64,000 nt of DNA from Micromonospora sediminicola (GCF_900089585.1 NZ_FLRH01000003.1:2246501-2310500); one strand, 5' to 3'. Shown: positions 35,386 through 46,597, numbered from the stretch's first letter. Notes: generated by a model not told the origin, from the sequence alone. Translations and numbers: made by a program.

Positions 35386-35784
35386 GTGCCGCTCTCGGAG
35401 CACGAGCAGCGGCTGTTCGAGCAGATCGAGCGGTCGCTTGCCGAGGACCCCAAGTTCGCCTCGGCCGTGCGCGCCAGCGACCCGCGTTTCCACGCGCGGC
35501 GTCGCGTGCTCGTCGCTGCCGGCGTGGTCGTCGCTGGTCTGGCCCTGTTGATCTACGGTGCCGTGATCAAGATTCCCGCGGTGGCCGTGGCGGGTTTCGT
35601 CGTCATGCTGGCCTCGTTGATCTTCGCGGCGCAGTCGCACCGCAGATCCCAGTCACCCGACCTGCACGTGGTGGGTGGCACGACGAGCCGGCGTCGTCCC
35701 CGTGGCCGCAGCGCCGGTCGCCGGGGCTCCTTCCTCGACCGGATGGAGGACCGCTGGCGGCAGCGCCCGGAGGGCCACCGCTGA
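35386..35784 (+). CDS. DUF3040 membrane protein
   Basis: This 132-residue protein has MPLSEHEQRLFEQIERSLAEDPKFA, the family signature, two membrane helices (RRVLVAAGVVVAGLALLIYG, IPAVAVAGFVVMLASLIFA) and a basic, flexible C-terminus. DUF3040 proteins are common in actinobacteria near division genes. Their function is not established. GTG 35386 follows GGGGAGGAG. The stop is followed by a GC stem-loop (35791-35812). Confidence 0.93.
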   Translation: MPLSEHEQRLFEQIERSLAEDPKFASAVRASDPRFHARRRVLVAAGVVVAGLALLIYGAVIKIPAVAVAGFVVMLASLIFAAQSHRRSQSPDLHVVGGTTSRRRPRGRSAGRRGSFLDRMEDRWRQRPEGHR

Positions 35785-35790
35785 CCGCGC

Positions 35791-35812
35791 CCCGCCCCTG
35801 AACCGGGGCGGG
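35791..35812 (+). terminator. Stem-loop terminator after the DUF3040 gene
   Basis: CCCGCCCC (35791-35798) and GGGGCGGG (35805-35812) form an 8-bp perfect stem with a 6-nt loop. Confidence 0.6.
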
Positions 35813-35924
35813 CCGCAGCGCCGACTCGTCGACCCGTCGACGAGCGCGCTCCCCTCACCATGGCCGCGATCCGGGCCGCGCCCGCGCCTGCTTGCCGGCA
35901 GGCGCCGTGGCCGCTTCGGTTCTG

Positions 35925-36009
35925 GTACCGCGACTGCTGGCACCGCGACTGCTGGCACCGCGACTGCTGGCACCGCGACTGCTGGCACCGCGACTGCTAG
36001 CACCGTGCT
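35925..36009. repeat. 15-bp tandem repeat, about 5.5 copies
   Basis: Unit GCACCGCGACTGCTG, repeated with one or two changes in the outer copies. Just downstream a 20-bp unit (CCGCGCTCGCACTGCCGCG) occurs twice at about 36016-36055. Confidence 0.9.
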
Positions 36010-36270
36010 TGTCCGCGCCGCGCTCGCACTGCCGCGCCGCGCTCGCACTGCCGCGTCGTGCCCGCCGGTCCTCCTCGGGGCCGACCCCGCACCCCTGATC
36101 GCCGCGCCGGTCTTCCCCGCTGTGTCCGTCACTGTCAGTCCAACCGGTTGACCGTCGCTGCCGGCCCATCCGGTACGTGCTCCACGTCCCTCCCAGCCCC
36201 CGCCGTCCCCGTGACCGCGCCCCCGCATCCTCGCTCGCGAGATCGATCTTCCACCTCGCGAGAATCACGC

Positions 36271-36320
36271 CGATCTTGGTACGGGAGCGCCCCTCCAGGG
36301 GCCGTTTCGTACCAAGATCG
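36271..36320. repeat. 50-bp GATCTTGG palindromic repeat, copy 2
   Basis: Perfect 13-bp arms CGATCTTGGTACG / CGTACCAAGATCG (36271-36283, 36308-36320) around GCGCCCCTCCAGGGGCCG. Same family as 28243-28292. Confidence 0.92.
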
Positions 36321-36456
36321 TGCGGCGGTGCGGCGGTGCGGCGGTGCGGCGGTGCGGCGGTGCGGCGGTGCGGCGGTGCGGCGGTGCGGCGGTGCGGCGG
36401 TGCGGCGGTGCGGCGGTGCGGCGGTGCGGCGGTGCGGCGGTGCGGCGGTGCGGCGG
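36321..36456. repeat. Octanucleotide array, 17 copies of TGCGGCGG
   Basis: Seventeen perfect 8-bp units in a row, immediately after the palindrome. Such a uniform array should vary in length between strains. Confidence 0.96.
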
Positions 36457-36463
36457 TGGCGAT

Positions 36464-36512
36464 CAAGGAGTTTGTGCCGGGAGAAGGGGTGTGCGCCGAC
36501 GCAAACTCCTTG
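36464..36512. repeat. Inverted repeat CAAGGAGTTTG
   Basis: Perfect 11-bp arms at 36464-36474 and 36502-36512 with a 27-nt loop, directly after the octamer array. Confidence 0.85.
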
Positions 36513-36519
36513 GTCAACC

Positions 36520-36583
36520 GGGGTGCGGCGGGGCGGGGTGCGGCGGGGCGGGGTGCGGCGGGGCGGGGTGCGGCGGGGCGGGG
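36520..36583. repeat. 15-bp tandem repeat, about 4 copies
   Basis: Unit GGGTGCGGCGGGGCG in perfect tandem. It resembles the octamer array in composition but has a different period. Confidence 0.9.
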
Positions 36584-36624
36584 TGCGGTGAGGAGGGCGC
36601 GTGGTGAGGCGGGCTGATGGGTGC

Positions 36625-36654
36625 GGCCCGCCGGCGGGGGAGCGCCGGCGGGCC
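36625..36654 (-). terminator. Stem-loop terminator after the transglutaminase gene
   Basis: Arms GGCCCGCCGGCG (36625-36636) and CGCCGGCGGGCC (36643-36654) are perfectly paired with a 6-nt loop. It lies 48 bp beyond the stop of the minus-strand gene. Confidence 0.65.
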
Positions 36655-36701
36655 GGGTGGGGTAGAGGGTCGGGGTGGGTGGGGTAGAGGGTCGGGGTGG
36701 G

Positions 36702-39164
36702 TCAGCGGGCCGGGCGGCCCGCCAACAGGCGGCGCGGGCTCCAGCGCAGCATCCGCTGCCGCGCCCGCCCGGTCGTGGTCACCAGTCGGGCCGACCGCTC
36801 GGCCGCGGCGGTCCGCCACCGCGCCAACACCGACGGCGGCAGCAACGCGGCCAGCAGCCTCGTCCGCCGGTCCGCGCGGGCCGCCAGGGCCCCCCGGACG
36901 CTGCGCAGCGCCGGGTGCAGCTCGGCGCCGCCGAGCGGGTCCCGGGCGTAGCGCGCCCGCTCCTCGGCCCGGCCCAGCAGCCGTACCCCGGTCGCCGCGC
37001 CGGCGTCCTCGGCCAGCGCCTCCCGGCTCAACCGCTCGGCGGTCGCCCGCGGAGTCTCCGTACGGTCCACCCGGACGTGGAAGTCGACGAGCGTGTCCAG
37101 CAGTTCGTCCCACGCGGCGTGCGCGTCGGCGCGGACCGCGTCGGCGTCCGCCCCGACCACGATCTCGCGCGGGCCGCCCCGCTGCCCGGGCACGGTCACC
37201 GCGGTGGCCGTCGGCGCGGCTGTCCGGACCCGCCGTCGGCGCAGCGTGGAGCGGCGCAGGGCCGGCACGGCGAGCAGGGCCAGCAGGGCGAGCGCCCCGG
37301 CCAGCCACCACGGCCAGACCGGGTTCTGCTGGGCCCGCCCACCGTCGCCGAGCGCCAGGCCCTGGTCGACGTCCCGCTCCTCCCGCTCCGGCTGCTGTGG
37401 CCCGGCCGACGGGTCGGTGGCACCCGGCGCGGCGGTGGTGCCGGCCGAGGGGGAGATCTCCTCCGGGGCGTCGGTGTCCGGCGCCCAGGACGAGCGGACC
37501 GAGCCGGTGACGGCGGCGGCCGGCGTGGCGTCGAACGGCACCCAGCCGATCCCACCGAAGTAGACCTCGGTCCAGGCGTGCAGGTTGCGGTTGGTCAGGA
37601 CGTAGGTGCCGCCGTCGGCCCGGCCGCCGTTGGTGAACCCGACCGCGACCCGGGCCGGTACGCCGGCCGCCCGGACCAGCCAGGCCATGGCCGCGGCGTA
37701 CTGCTGGCAGTAGCCGACCTTGGTGGCCAGGAAGTCGGTGATGTCCTCCCCGCTGCTGCCGTTGCGGGTCGACAGGGAGTAGGAGAAGCCGTTCTCCACG
37801 GAGAAGTACTCGTAGATCGCCCGAACCTTGTCGTAGTCGTTCTGCCGGCCGCTGACCAGCTTCCGGACCAGGTCCTCGACGGCGGCGACCGACGGCCGGG
37901 AGGTCTGCTGCCGCATCACCGCGCTCTCCGCCGGCGGGGTCGGCGCGGCGCGCAGCGCCGACGGGCTGAACGTCGACCGGACGTACTCGAAGGAGTAGCG
38001 CTTGCCGCGGGCGTTCTCCCGGTTGGAGAAGACGATCTGCTGGTTCGGGTCGTAGAGCCAGTTGCCACTCAGGTCGTCGGTGTCGACCGGCTCGGCGTAG
38101 ACCGGCATGAGCGGCATGTTCAGGCTCTTCGTCACCTCGACGGTGGCCCGGTAGCGCCGCTGCTCGACCCCGCGGGGAGCGCGGTCGCCCGGGTCGGGCA
38201 GGGCGCGGGTGACCGGCCCGCCCGACGGCACCCGGGCCTGGAAGCCGCTCGGTCGCAACTCGTCCACCACGCCCAGACGCAGGTAGAACGGGCTCGGCTC
38301 GTTGGTGCTGACCTTGACCAGCTCGACCTCCTCGCTCTGGTTGAGCTGGCCGCTGAGCGCGGCGAACAGGTCGATCCGGCCGGGACCGCCACCCTGCCCG
38401 GGGCGCCCGGTGCCGTCGCCCGGGCCGGCACCGACGTTGTTCATCAGCCCGCCGGTCATCCCGGGCACGGCCAGGGGCAGCGCGACCGCCACGGCCACAC
38501 CGACCACCGCGAGCCGTCGGCCGGCCGCCGCCAGCGGCGAGGCCTCCCAGACGTCGACGTCGCGCCCCTCGCCGGTGAACCGGCGACCGAACCGGCGGAC
38601 CCGGTCGACGTTGTCGGTGACCAGCAGCCACAGGTAGCCGCAGGCGCCCACCACGAACGGGGTCGCGGGGACGCTGTCCAGGTAGACCGCGACCGGCACC
38701 GAGTAGATGGCCAGCATCGGCAGCCCGGCCAGCGCCGGGCGGCGCAGCCCGACCGCGAGCACGTCCACCACCACGGCCACCGCGCCGATGCCGAGCACGG
38801 CGAGGAAGAGCAGCGAGTCGACGTCGGGAACCTTGACGCCGTAGGTGCGCATGTCCTGCAGTGACGCCTGGAGCAGGTCACCGAAGTGGCCGAACGTGGC
38901 CGGGGTCGGCACGAACGCCAACGCCTCGGTGCCGCCCGGGAAGACCCAGGTCAGCCCCAGGGTCAGACCGGCCAGCATGGCCAGCAGCTGCCCCCACAGC
39001 GGAGCCCGGCCCAGCCGGCTCAGCGCCGCCGCGCCGGCCACCACGGCGACCACGATCGCGGCCTGGATCAACCAGGTCCAACGCTCGAAGATCGCCGACA
39101 GCGGGGCCGACGCCAGCAGGGTCGCCGCCGCGGCGACGAAGCCGATGTTGCGGTGCGGGGTCAC
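36702..39164 (-). CDS. TgpA-like membrane transglutaminase domain protein
   Basis: This 820-residue protein has about six N-terminal membrane helices (DUF3488 region, to about 240), a large extracellular part with a transglutaminase/papain-like core, and one further membrane helix (VWPWWLAGALALLALLAVPAL, about 620-640) before a cytoplasmic tail. The catalytic triad is visible: GYCQQYAAAMAWL (Cys), NRNLHAWTEVYF (His) and WVPFDATP (Asp). GTG 39164 lies 16 bp after the DUF58 stop. With MoxR and DUF58 this is the standard MoxR-DUF58-TgpA operon. Its substrate is unknown; cell-surface protein processing is inferred. Confidence 0.92.
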   Translation of the reverse strand: MTPHRNIGFVAAAATLLASAPLSAIFERWTWLIQAAIVVAVVAGAAALSRLGRAPLWGQLLAMLAGLTLGLTWVFPGGTEALAFVPTPATFGHFGDLLQASLQDMRTYGVKVPDVDSLLFLAVLGIGAVAVVVDVLAVGLRRPALAGLPMLAIYSVPVAVYLDSVPATPFVVGACGYLWLLVTDNVDRVRRFGRRFTGEGRDVDVWEASPLAAAGRRLAVVGVAVAVALPLAVPGMTGGLMNNVGAGPGDGTGRPGQGGGPGRIDLFAALSGQLNQSEEVELVKVSTNEPSPFYLRLGVVDELRPSGFQARVPSGGPVTRALPDPGDRAPRGVEQRRYRATVEVTKSLNMPLMPVYAEPVDTDDLSGNWLYDPNQQIVFSNRENARGKRYSFEYVRSTFSPSALRAAPTPPAESAVMRQQTSRPSVAAVEDLVRKLVSGRQNDYDKVRAIYEYFSVENGFSYSLSTRNGSSGEDITDFLATKVGYCQQYAAAMAWLVRAAGVPARVAVGFTNGGRADGGTYVLTNRNLHAWTEVYFGGIGWVPFDATPAAAVTGSVRSSWAPDTDAPEEISPSAGTTAAPGATDPSAGPQQPEREERDVDQGLALGDGGRAQQNPVWPWWLAGALALLALLAVPALRRSTLRRRRVRTAAPTATAVTVPGQRGGPREIVVGADADAVRADAHAAWDELLDTLVDFHVRVDRTETPRATAERLSREALAEDAGAATGVRLLGRAEERARYARDPLGGAELHPALRSVRGALAARADRRTRLLAALLPPSVLARWRTAAAERSARLVTTTGRARQRMLRWSPRRLLAGRPAR

Positions 39165-39180
39165 AGGACCACCCTTCCGG

Positions 39181-40479
39181 TTATCGCATGCCTCCGGCGA
39201 CCGTCTCGGCCAGCGCCGCCCGCAGGGCGAAGCCCTGGGAGCCACGGCCGGCCTGCGGCCACAGCACCGGCAGCCGGTTGCCGTGCTCCACGCCGATCAC
39301 CCGCCAGCCGCTCTGCAGCAGGGCGAGCGCGGCGCTGCCGTGCGCCCGCTCCGCCTCGGCCCGCGCCTTCGCCGGCAGGTTCAGCCAGGTGTTGCTGTCG
39401 AGCAGGAACGCCACGCAGGTGGCGCCGTTGCCACGCAGCCCGGCCAGCAGCTCCGCCTCGGCGGCGCCGAGCGTGCCCAGCAGGGCGATGATCAGACCTC
39501 CGTCGGCCCGCTGCCGGACCTGCTGCACCAGCGTGGTGATCTCGCCCCGCCGGTCCAGGTGCACCTCGGCGAGGTGGTCGAGGAGCAGGCCCTCGCCGCC
39601 GGCCTCGGTGGCGCCGACGTCGACGCCGTTGCCGGTGACCAGGCGCAGCTTGTAGCCGGCCTGCCGCAGGTGCATGGTGATGCTGGCGGCCGCCGAGACC
39701 GCCCACTCGAAGCTGGCCGTCGGGCCCTCGCCGCGGTGGCCGGCGGCCCGGGTGTCCAGCACCACGGTCGCCCGACTCTCCCAGGGCTGCTCCTCGCGCC
39801 GCACCATCAGCTCGCCGGTGCGGGCGGTCGACTTCCAGTGCACCCGGCGCAGGTCGTCGCCCATCCGGTACTCCCGGGTGGCGGCGTCGTCCTCGCCGTG
39901 CACCGCCACCGAGCGGGCCCGGCTGTCGCCGCTGCCGGCGTACTCGCCGGGCAGCCGCACCGAGGGCAGCGGGGTGACCTGCGGGATCACGGTGAGGTGG
40001 TCGGTGCTGGGGAAGGACCGGGTCAGCTCGCACAGGCCGAACGGGTCGGTCAGCCGGATCACCAGCGGACCCACCTCGTAGCGGCCGCGCACGTCAGCGC
40101 GGACCGTGTACGCCACCGAGCTGGCCTGGTGCGCGCCGAGCCGCTCCAGCACCACCCGGGGCCGGCTGCCCAACGCGTAGGGCAGCCGGTCCTCCAGCAG
40201 CAGCGTGCCGGTGGGCAGCCGGGACAGGTTCTGCAGCCGCAGCACCACCCGGGAGCTGGCCCCGACCGGCGCCCGGTGCGGTTCGAGCGAGCGGTTGCAG
40301 GCCAGCTTGTAGCGGCTGCGCCCGACGTAGGCCGCCGCGAGCAGCGGCAGGACGGCGAGCAGCACGGCCACCCGGAGCAGATCCTTCTCGCCGAGGATGC
40401 CCGCGGAGATCGCGGCGGCGACCGCGGCCGCCAGGAAGGAGCGGCCGCGGGTGGTCAGCCCGCGCAGCCCGTCGCGCAC
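39181..40479 (-). CDS. DUF58 domain protein of the MoxR operon
   Basis: This 432-residue protein has two N-terminal membrane helices (FLAAAVAAAISAGIL and VAVLLAVLPLLAAAYVG) and the DUF58 core with REYRMGDDLRRVHWKSTARTGELMVRREEQPWES and a vWA-like segment ATVVLDTRAAG. The GTG at 40479 is chosen because it lies one base after the MoxR stop (TGACGTG). DUF58 proteins are probable MoxR clients that hold a vWA-type fold. The open frame upstream overlaps moxR and is discarded. Confidence 0.9.
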   Translation of the reverse strand: MRDGLRGLTTRGRSFLAAAVAAAISAGILGEKDLLRVAVLLAVLPLLAAAYVGRSRYKLACNRSLEPHRAPVGASSRVVLRLQNLSRLPTGTLLLEDRLPYALGSRPRVVLERLGAHQASSVAYTVRADVRGRYEVGPLVIRLTDPFGLCELTRSFPSTDHLTVIPQVTPLPSVRLPGEYAGSGDSRARSVAVHGEDDAATREYRMGDDLRRVHWKSTARTGELMVRREEQPWESRATVVLDTRAAGHRGEGPTASFEWAVSAAASITMHLRQAGYKLRLVTGNGVDVGATEAGGEGLLLDHLAEVHLDRRGEITTLVQQVRQRADGGLIIALLGTLGAAEAELLAGLRGNGATCVAFLLDSNTWLNLPAKARAEAERAHGSAALALLQSGWRVIGVEHGNRLPVLWPQAGRGSQGFALRAALAETVAGGMR

Positions 40480-40480
40480 G

Positions 40481-41536
40481 TCACGGCCTCCGCGGCTCGT
40501 ACGGCCCGCGGCCGTTGCCACCGCCGCCGGGCCGGGTGTCGTACGGGGAACGCTGCCGGTCGTGCGGCAACGGCAGGCGGTGCACCAGCTCGGCGACGAT
40601 CGCGTCGGTGGTGCGCCGGGCCAGCTGCGCGTCCGCGGTCGGGATGATCCGGTGCGCCAGCACCGGCACCGCGAGCACCTGCAGGTCGTCCGGCAGGACG
40701 TAGTCGCGGCCCTCCAGGGCGGCCACCGCGCGGGCGGTGCGCAGCAGTTGCAGGGTGGCCCGCGGGGACGCGCCCAGGCGCAGGTCGGGCGCCTCGCGGG
40801 TGGCGGTGACCAGGTCGATCGCGTACTGCTTGACGGCGTCGGCGACGTGCACCTGCCGGACGTGGCCGATCAGTCGGCGCACGGTCGCCGCGTCGGAGAC
40901 CGGGCGCAGCCCCTGCAACGGGTCGGTGGCGCCGTGCCCGTCGAGCATGGCCAGCTCGGCGCGCGGGTCCGGGTAGCCCATCGCGATCCGGGCGGTGAAC
41001 CGGTCCCGCTGCGCCTCCGGCAGCGGGTAGGTCCCCTCCATCTCGATCGGGTTCTGCGTCGCGATCACCATGAACGGCGTCTGCAGCTGGTAGGTCACCC
41101 CGTCGACCGTGACCTGCCGCTCCTCCATGCACTCGAGCAGGGCCGACTGGGTCTTCGGGGAGGCCCGGTTGATCTCGTCGCCGACCACCAGGTTGGCGAA
41201 GACCGCGCCCGGGCGGAACTCGAAGTCGTGGGTCTCCTGGTTGTAGACGCTGACGCCGGTGACGTCGCTGGGCAGGAGGTCGGGGGTGAACTGGATCCGG
41301 CGGACCGAGCAGTCGATGGAACGGGCCATCGCCTTGGCGAGCTTGGTCTTGCCGACGCCGGGCACGTCCTCGATGAGCAGGTGGCCCTCGGCCAGCAGCA
41401 CCGCCAGGGCGAGCCGGACGGTGGCCGTCTTGCCCTCGATGACCTGCTCGATGTTGGACACGACGGCCTCGCTGGCGGCACGGAACTCGTCGTGCGGCAG
41501 CAGACCGCCCACCTCGTCCCAGGTCTGTTGTGTCAC
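40481..41536 (-). CDS. MoxR-family AAA+ ATPase
   Basis: This 351-residue AAA+ chaperone has Walker A LLIEDVPGVGKTKLAKAMA, Walker B VVGDEINRASPKTQSALLECMEE and sensor 1 FMVIATQNPIEMEGTYPLPEAQRDRF, and a C-terminal lid domain. MoxR ATPases mature or activate partner complexes with vWA domains, here probably DUF58. GTG 41536 follows GAGGAGG, which decides it over the longer frame starting 41635. First gene of the MoxR-DUF58-TgpA operon, divergent from leuS. Confidence 0.95.
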   Translation of the reverse strand: MTQQTWDEVGGLLPHDEFRAASEAVVSNIEQVIEGKTATVRLALAVLLAEGHLLIEDVPGVGKTKLAKAMARSIDCSVRRIQFTPDLLPSDVTGVSVYNQETHDFEFRPGAVFANLVVGDEINRASPKTQSALLECMEERQVTVDGVTYQLQTPFMVIATQNPIEMEGTYPLPEAQRDRFTARIAMGYPDPRAELAMLDGHGATDPLQGLRPVSDAATVRRLIGHVRQVHVADAVKQYAIDLVTATREAPDLRLGASPRATLQLLRTARAVAALEGRDYVLPDDLQVLAVPVLAHRIIPTADAQLARRTTDAIVAELVHRLPLPHDRQRSPYDTRPGGGGNGRGPYEPRRP

Positions 41537-41730
41537 GGGCCTCCTCCTCGTCGCCTGGACGGCAGCTCTGTATAGAGCACCTGGACCCGCCGTTGGGTTC
41601 GCGACGCCGAGCCTCGTTTGCCGCAGAAATCTCACTGGCCTCTCAGGCTAACCATGTTTGTCGTTATCGCCGACCCCCGCAGGTGGTCGGTCGGTTACGC
41701 CCCGAATATTCGCCGGACGGGGGACGGGGG

Positions 41731-41736
41731 TACACT
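41731..41736 (+). promoter_or_regulatory. Candidate -10 box for leuS leader transcript
   Basis: TACACT lies 7 bp upstream of the leader ATG (41744), so transcription would begin at or next to that ATG, giving a leaderless leader-peptide mRNA. A weak TTCGCC at about 41709-41714 may serve as -35. Confidence 0.6.
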
Positions 41737-41743
41737 GCCGGAC

Positions 41744-41782
41744 ATGGCCGGAGTCTTCCTGCTTCTTACCGAGCCGTGCTGA
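41744..41782 (+). CDS. Leucine-rich leader peptide of leuS (attenuator)
   Basis: The frame encodes the 12-residue peptide [12 protein letters not shown] followed by TGA. The three Leu codons are consecutive (CTG CTT CTT at 41759-41767); CTT is rare in such high-GC DNA, so these would be slow codons and good sensors of leucyl-tRNA shortage. It sits between a -10-like box and a T-tailed terminator, in front of leucyl-tRNA synthetase. This fits classical ribosome-mediated attenuation. No direct evidence of translation exists here. Confidence 0.8.
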   Translation: MAGVFLLLTEPC

Positions 41783-41806
41783 TGCGCTGACGCGCGACAG
41801 CACGGC
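41773..41806 (+). promoter_or_regulatory. Leader stem overlapping the leuS leader stop codon
   Basis: GCCGTGCTG (41773-41781) pairs perfectly with CAGCACGGC (41798-41806), with a GCGC/GCGC inner helix. Its left arm lies in the last codons of the leader peptide, so a ribosome stalled on the Leu codons would cover or open it. The alternative antiterminator is not resolved. Confidence 0.55.
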
Positions 41807-41807
41807 C

Positions 41808-41833
41808 GCCCCTCCTGCGCGAGGGGCTTTTTT
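41808..41833 (+). terminator. Intrinsic terminator of the leuS attenuator
   Basis: GCCCCTC (41808-41814) pairs with GAGGGGC (41821-41827), loop of 6 nt, followed by six T (41828-41833). It is the clearest T-tailed terminator in the window and lies 52 bp upstream of the leuS start, in the same direction. Confidence 0.85.
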
Positions 41834-41885
41834 GTGCCCGCAGCGCAGCTCCCACACCCGACCTGACCCGCGCCGAGGAGACGCC

Positions 41886-44726
<2,841 letters not shown>

Positions 44727-44734
44727 ACCGGCTC

Positions 44735-44762
44735 GTGGGCGCGCCCGGTGCGGCGCGCCCAC
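44735..44762. terminator. Shared terminator between leuS and the ABC permease gene
   Basis: GTGGGCGCGCC (44735-44745) and GGCGCGCCCAC (44752-44762) form a perfect 11-bp stem with a 6-nt loop between two convergent genes. Confidence 0.75.
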
Positions 44763-44768
44763 GGCGGA

Positions 44769-45563
44769 TCAGGGCTCGCGGCGGTGCACGACCACGGCGG
44801 CGAGCAGCGCGGCGGCCACCGGCCAGGCGGCGTACACCGCCCATGACCCGGGCACGGTCGCCACGTGCAGGTTCGGCAGCACGTACGGGTTCCCGACCAG
44901 GCGTTCCCAGGCCGACACCGGCAGCGCGTTGTGGATCGCCGCGGTCCACCGCCGGTCGATGTCGAAGGCCAGCGGGGCGAGCAGCAGCAGCGTCGTGGTG
45001 ACCACGATCGCCGGGGCGGTGTGCCGCACCAGGGCGCCGACGCCGAGCCCGAGGAGCGCGCAGACCGGCAGCAGCAGCGTCGAGGCGACGACGGCACGCA
45101 ACGCCCCCGGGTCGCCGATCGACGCGCCCGCGTCGCGGTCGGCGAGGATCGTCTGGGACACCCAGAAGGAGGCGGAGGCGGCCACCGCACCGACCGCCAG
45201 CATGACGGCGGCGAGCACCGTGACCTTGGCGGCGACCACGGCCCGCCGGTCCGGCACGGCGAGGAACGTGGTGCGGATCTGCCCGCTGGCGTACTCGCCG
45301 GCGATCATGACCGCGCCGACCGCGCCGGCCGCGAGCACGACGAACAGCCAGCCCTCCTCGGGGAAGGCGTCGTGGATCGGGTCGAAGGCGGCCCGCCGAT
45401 CGGCCGGGTAGTCCGGCCAGTTGTGGTGGTCGCCCAGCGCGGCCCGGGCGCTGAACAGCACCGCCGAGACCGCGATCAGGGCCAGCGCCCCGTAGGTGGA
45501 GCGCAGCGACCACAGCTTGATCCATTCGGCGGCGAGCAGGTCACGGAAACGAGCGCGCATCAT
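44769..45563 (-). CDS. ABC-2 type transporter permease
   Basis: This 264-residue protein has about six hydrophobic helices (for example LRSTYGALALIAVSAVLFSA, LFVVLAAGAVGAVMIAGEYASG, VVASTLLLPVCALLGLGVGAL, IVVTTTLLLLAPLAFDI) and starts FRDLLAAEWIKLWSLRSTYG, a typical ABC-2 permease beginning. ATG 45563 overlaps the ATPase stop by 4 bp (ATGA). The exported substrate is unknown; this type often exports drugs, lantibiotics or lipids. Confidence 0.87.
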   Translation of the reverse strand: MMRARFRDLLAAEWIKLWSLRSTYGALALIAVSAVLFSARAALGDHHNWPDYPADRRAAFDPIHDAFPEEGWLFVVLAAGAVGAVMIAGEYASGQIRTTFLAVPDRRAVVAAKVTVLAAVMLAVGAVAASASFWVSQTILADRDAGASIGDPGALRAVVASTLLLPVCALLGLGVGALVRHTAPAIVVTTTLLLLAPLAFDIDRRWTAAIHNALPVSAWERLVGNPYVLPNLHVATVPGSWAVYAAWPVAAALLAAVVVHRREP

Positions 45564-46465
45564 CGGCCTCCGGCGGCGTAGTCGAGTCGGTCTGCGGTGA
45601 GCGCCATGAACGCCTCCTCCAGCGAGGCGGCGCCGGCGTGCAGCCCGTGCACCACGACACCGGCCCGGAAAGCCAGCTCACCGACCCGCCCGGCGGGCAG
45701 GCCGGTGACCGTCAGGCCGTCGCCGTCGCGGGTGACCACCCCGCCGGCCGCCGCGAGCGCGGCGCCGAGCGCGGCCGGATCTGGCGTACGCACGACGACC
45801 CGGTCGTGGGCGGTGCGGGCGGCGAACGCGGCGAGGCTCTCGTCGACGAGCAGTTCGCCGCGCCCGATGACCACGAGGTGGTCGGCGGTCTGTTCCACCT
45901 CGCTCATCAGGTGACTGGAGACCAGCACGGTCCGGCCCTCGGCGGCGAGCCGGCGGAACAGGCCGCGCACCCAGCGCACCCCCTCCGGGTCGAGGCCGTT
46001 GAAGGGCTCGTCGAACATCAGCACCGGCGGGTCGCCGAGCAACGCGGCGGCGATGCCGAGGCGCTGCCGCATGCCGAGGGAGAAGCCGCCGATCCGGCGT
46101 CGGGCCACCTCGGCCAGGCCGACCTGCTCCAGCACCTCGCCCACCCGGGCCCGGGGGAGCCCGTTGCTGCGGGCCAGCGCCGCCAGGTGCGCCCGGGCGC
46201 TGCGCCCGCCGTGCACGTCGCCGGCGTCCAGCAGCGCGCCCGCGTACCGCAGCCCGCGTGGTCGGCCGGCGAACGGCCGCCCGTCCACCAGGGCGGCGCC
46301 GCCGGTCGGCCGGTGCAGGCCGAGGACGAGTCGGAGCGTGGTGGACTTGCCGGCGCCGTTCGGGCCGAGGAATCCGGTGACGTGTCCGGACCGGACGGTG
46401 AGGGTCAGTCGATTGACGGCGGTCGTCCCGCCGTACCGCTTGGTGAGGTCCCTGAGCTCGATCAT
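45560..46465 (-). CDS. ABC transporter ATP-binding protein
   Basis: This 301-residue ATPase has Walker A GFLGPNGAGKSTTLRLVLGLHRP, the Q-loop AGALLDAGDVHGG, the signature FSLGMRQRLGIAAALLGDP, Walker B VLMFDEPFNGLDPEG and the H-loop VLVSSHLMSEVEQ. It resembles the drug-resistance (DrrA/NatA) group. ATG 46465 is 133 bp from the start of the divergent histidine kinase gene, which suggests that the two-component system controls this exporter. Confidence 0.94.
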   Translation of the reverse strand: MIELRDLTKRYGGTTAVNRLTLTVRSGHVTGFLGPNGAGKSTTLRLVLGLHRPTGGAALVDGRPFAGRPRGLRYAGALLDAGDVHGGRSARAHLAALARSNGLPRARVGEVLEQVGLAEVARRRIGGFSLGMRQRLGIAAALLGDPPVLMFDEPFNGLDPEGVRWVRGLFRRLAAEGRTVLVSSHLMSEVEQTADHLVVIGRGELLVDESLAAFAARTAHDRVVVRTPDPAALGAALAAAGGVVTRDGDGLTVTGLPAGRVGELAFRAGVVVHGLHAGAASLEEAFMALTADRLDYAAGGR

Positions 46466-46597
46466 GGCCTCGACGCTCCCGCGTCCCGCCCGCCGGGTCG
46501 TCGTGCCGGGGACCACACCCGGCCCCGCGACACCCGCCCCCGGGCGTACGCCCGCCGGCCGATGACCGGGACACCGGCCGCTGACTACGGTGGGTCC

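Larger units (their letters stand above)
35785..36701. other. Gene-free, repeat-dense intergenic region
   Basis: I see no credible gene in these 917 bp. It contains a 15-bp tandem repeat (35925-36009), a 50-bp palindrome (36271-36320), a 17-copy octamer array (36321-36456), an inverted repeat (36464-36512), a 15-bp array (36520-36583) and a terminator (36625-36654). Open frames across it are repeat translations. Confidence 0.85.
41537..41885. other. Divergent control region of moxR and leuS
   Basis: The 349-bp region carries the moxR promoter on the minus strand (not resolved) and, on the plus strand, the promoter, leader peptide and terminator of leuS. No other gene is seen. Confidence 0.8.

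Noticed and set aside
35855..36517. Long frames over the repeat region, for example a 220-residue minus-strand frame rich in PPHRRTAA
   Set aside because: They are translations of 8-bp and 15-bp arrays that stay open in several frames on both strands; there is no ribosome site and no domain.
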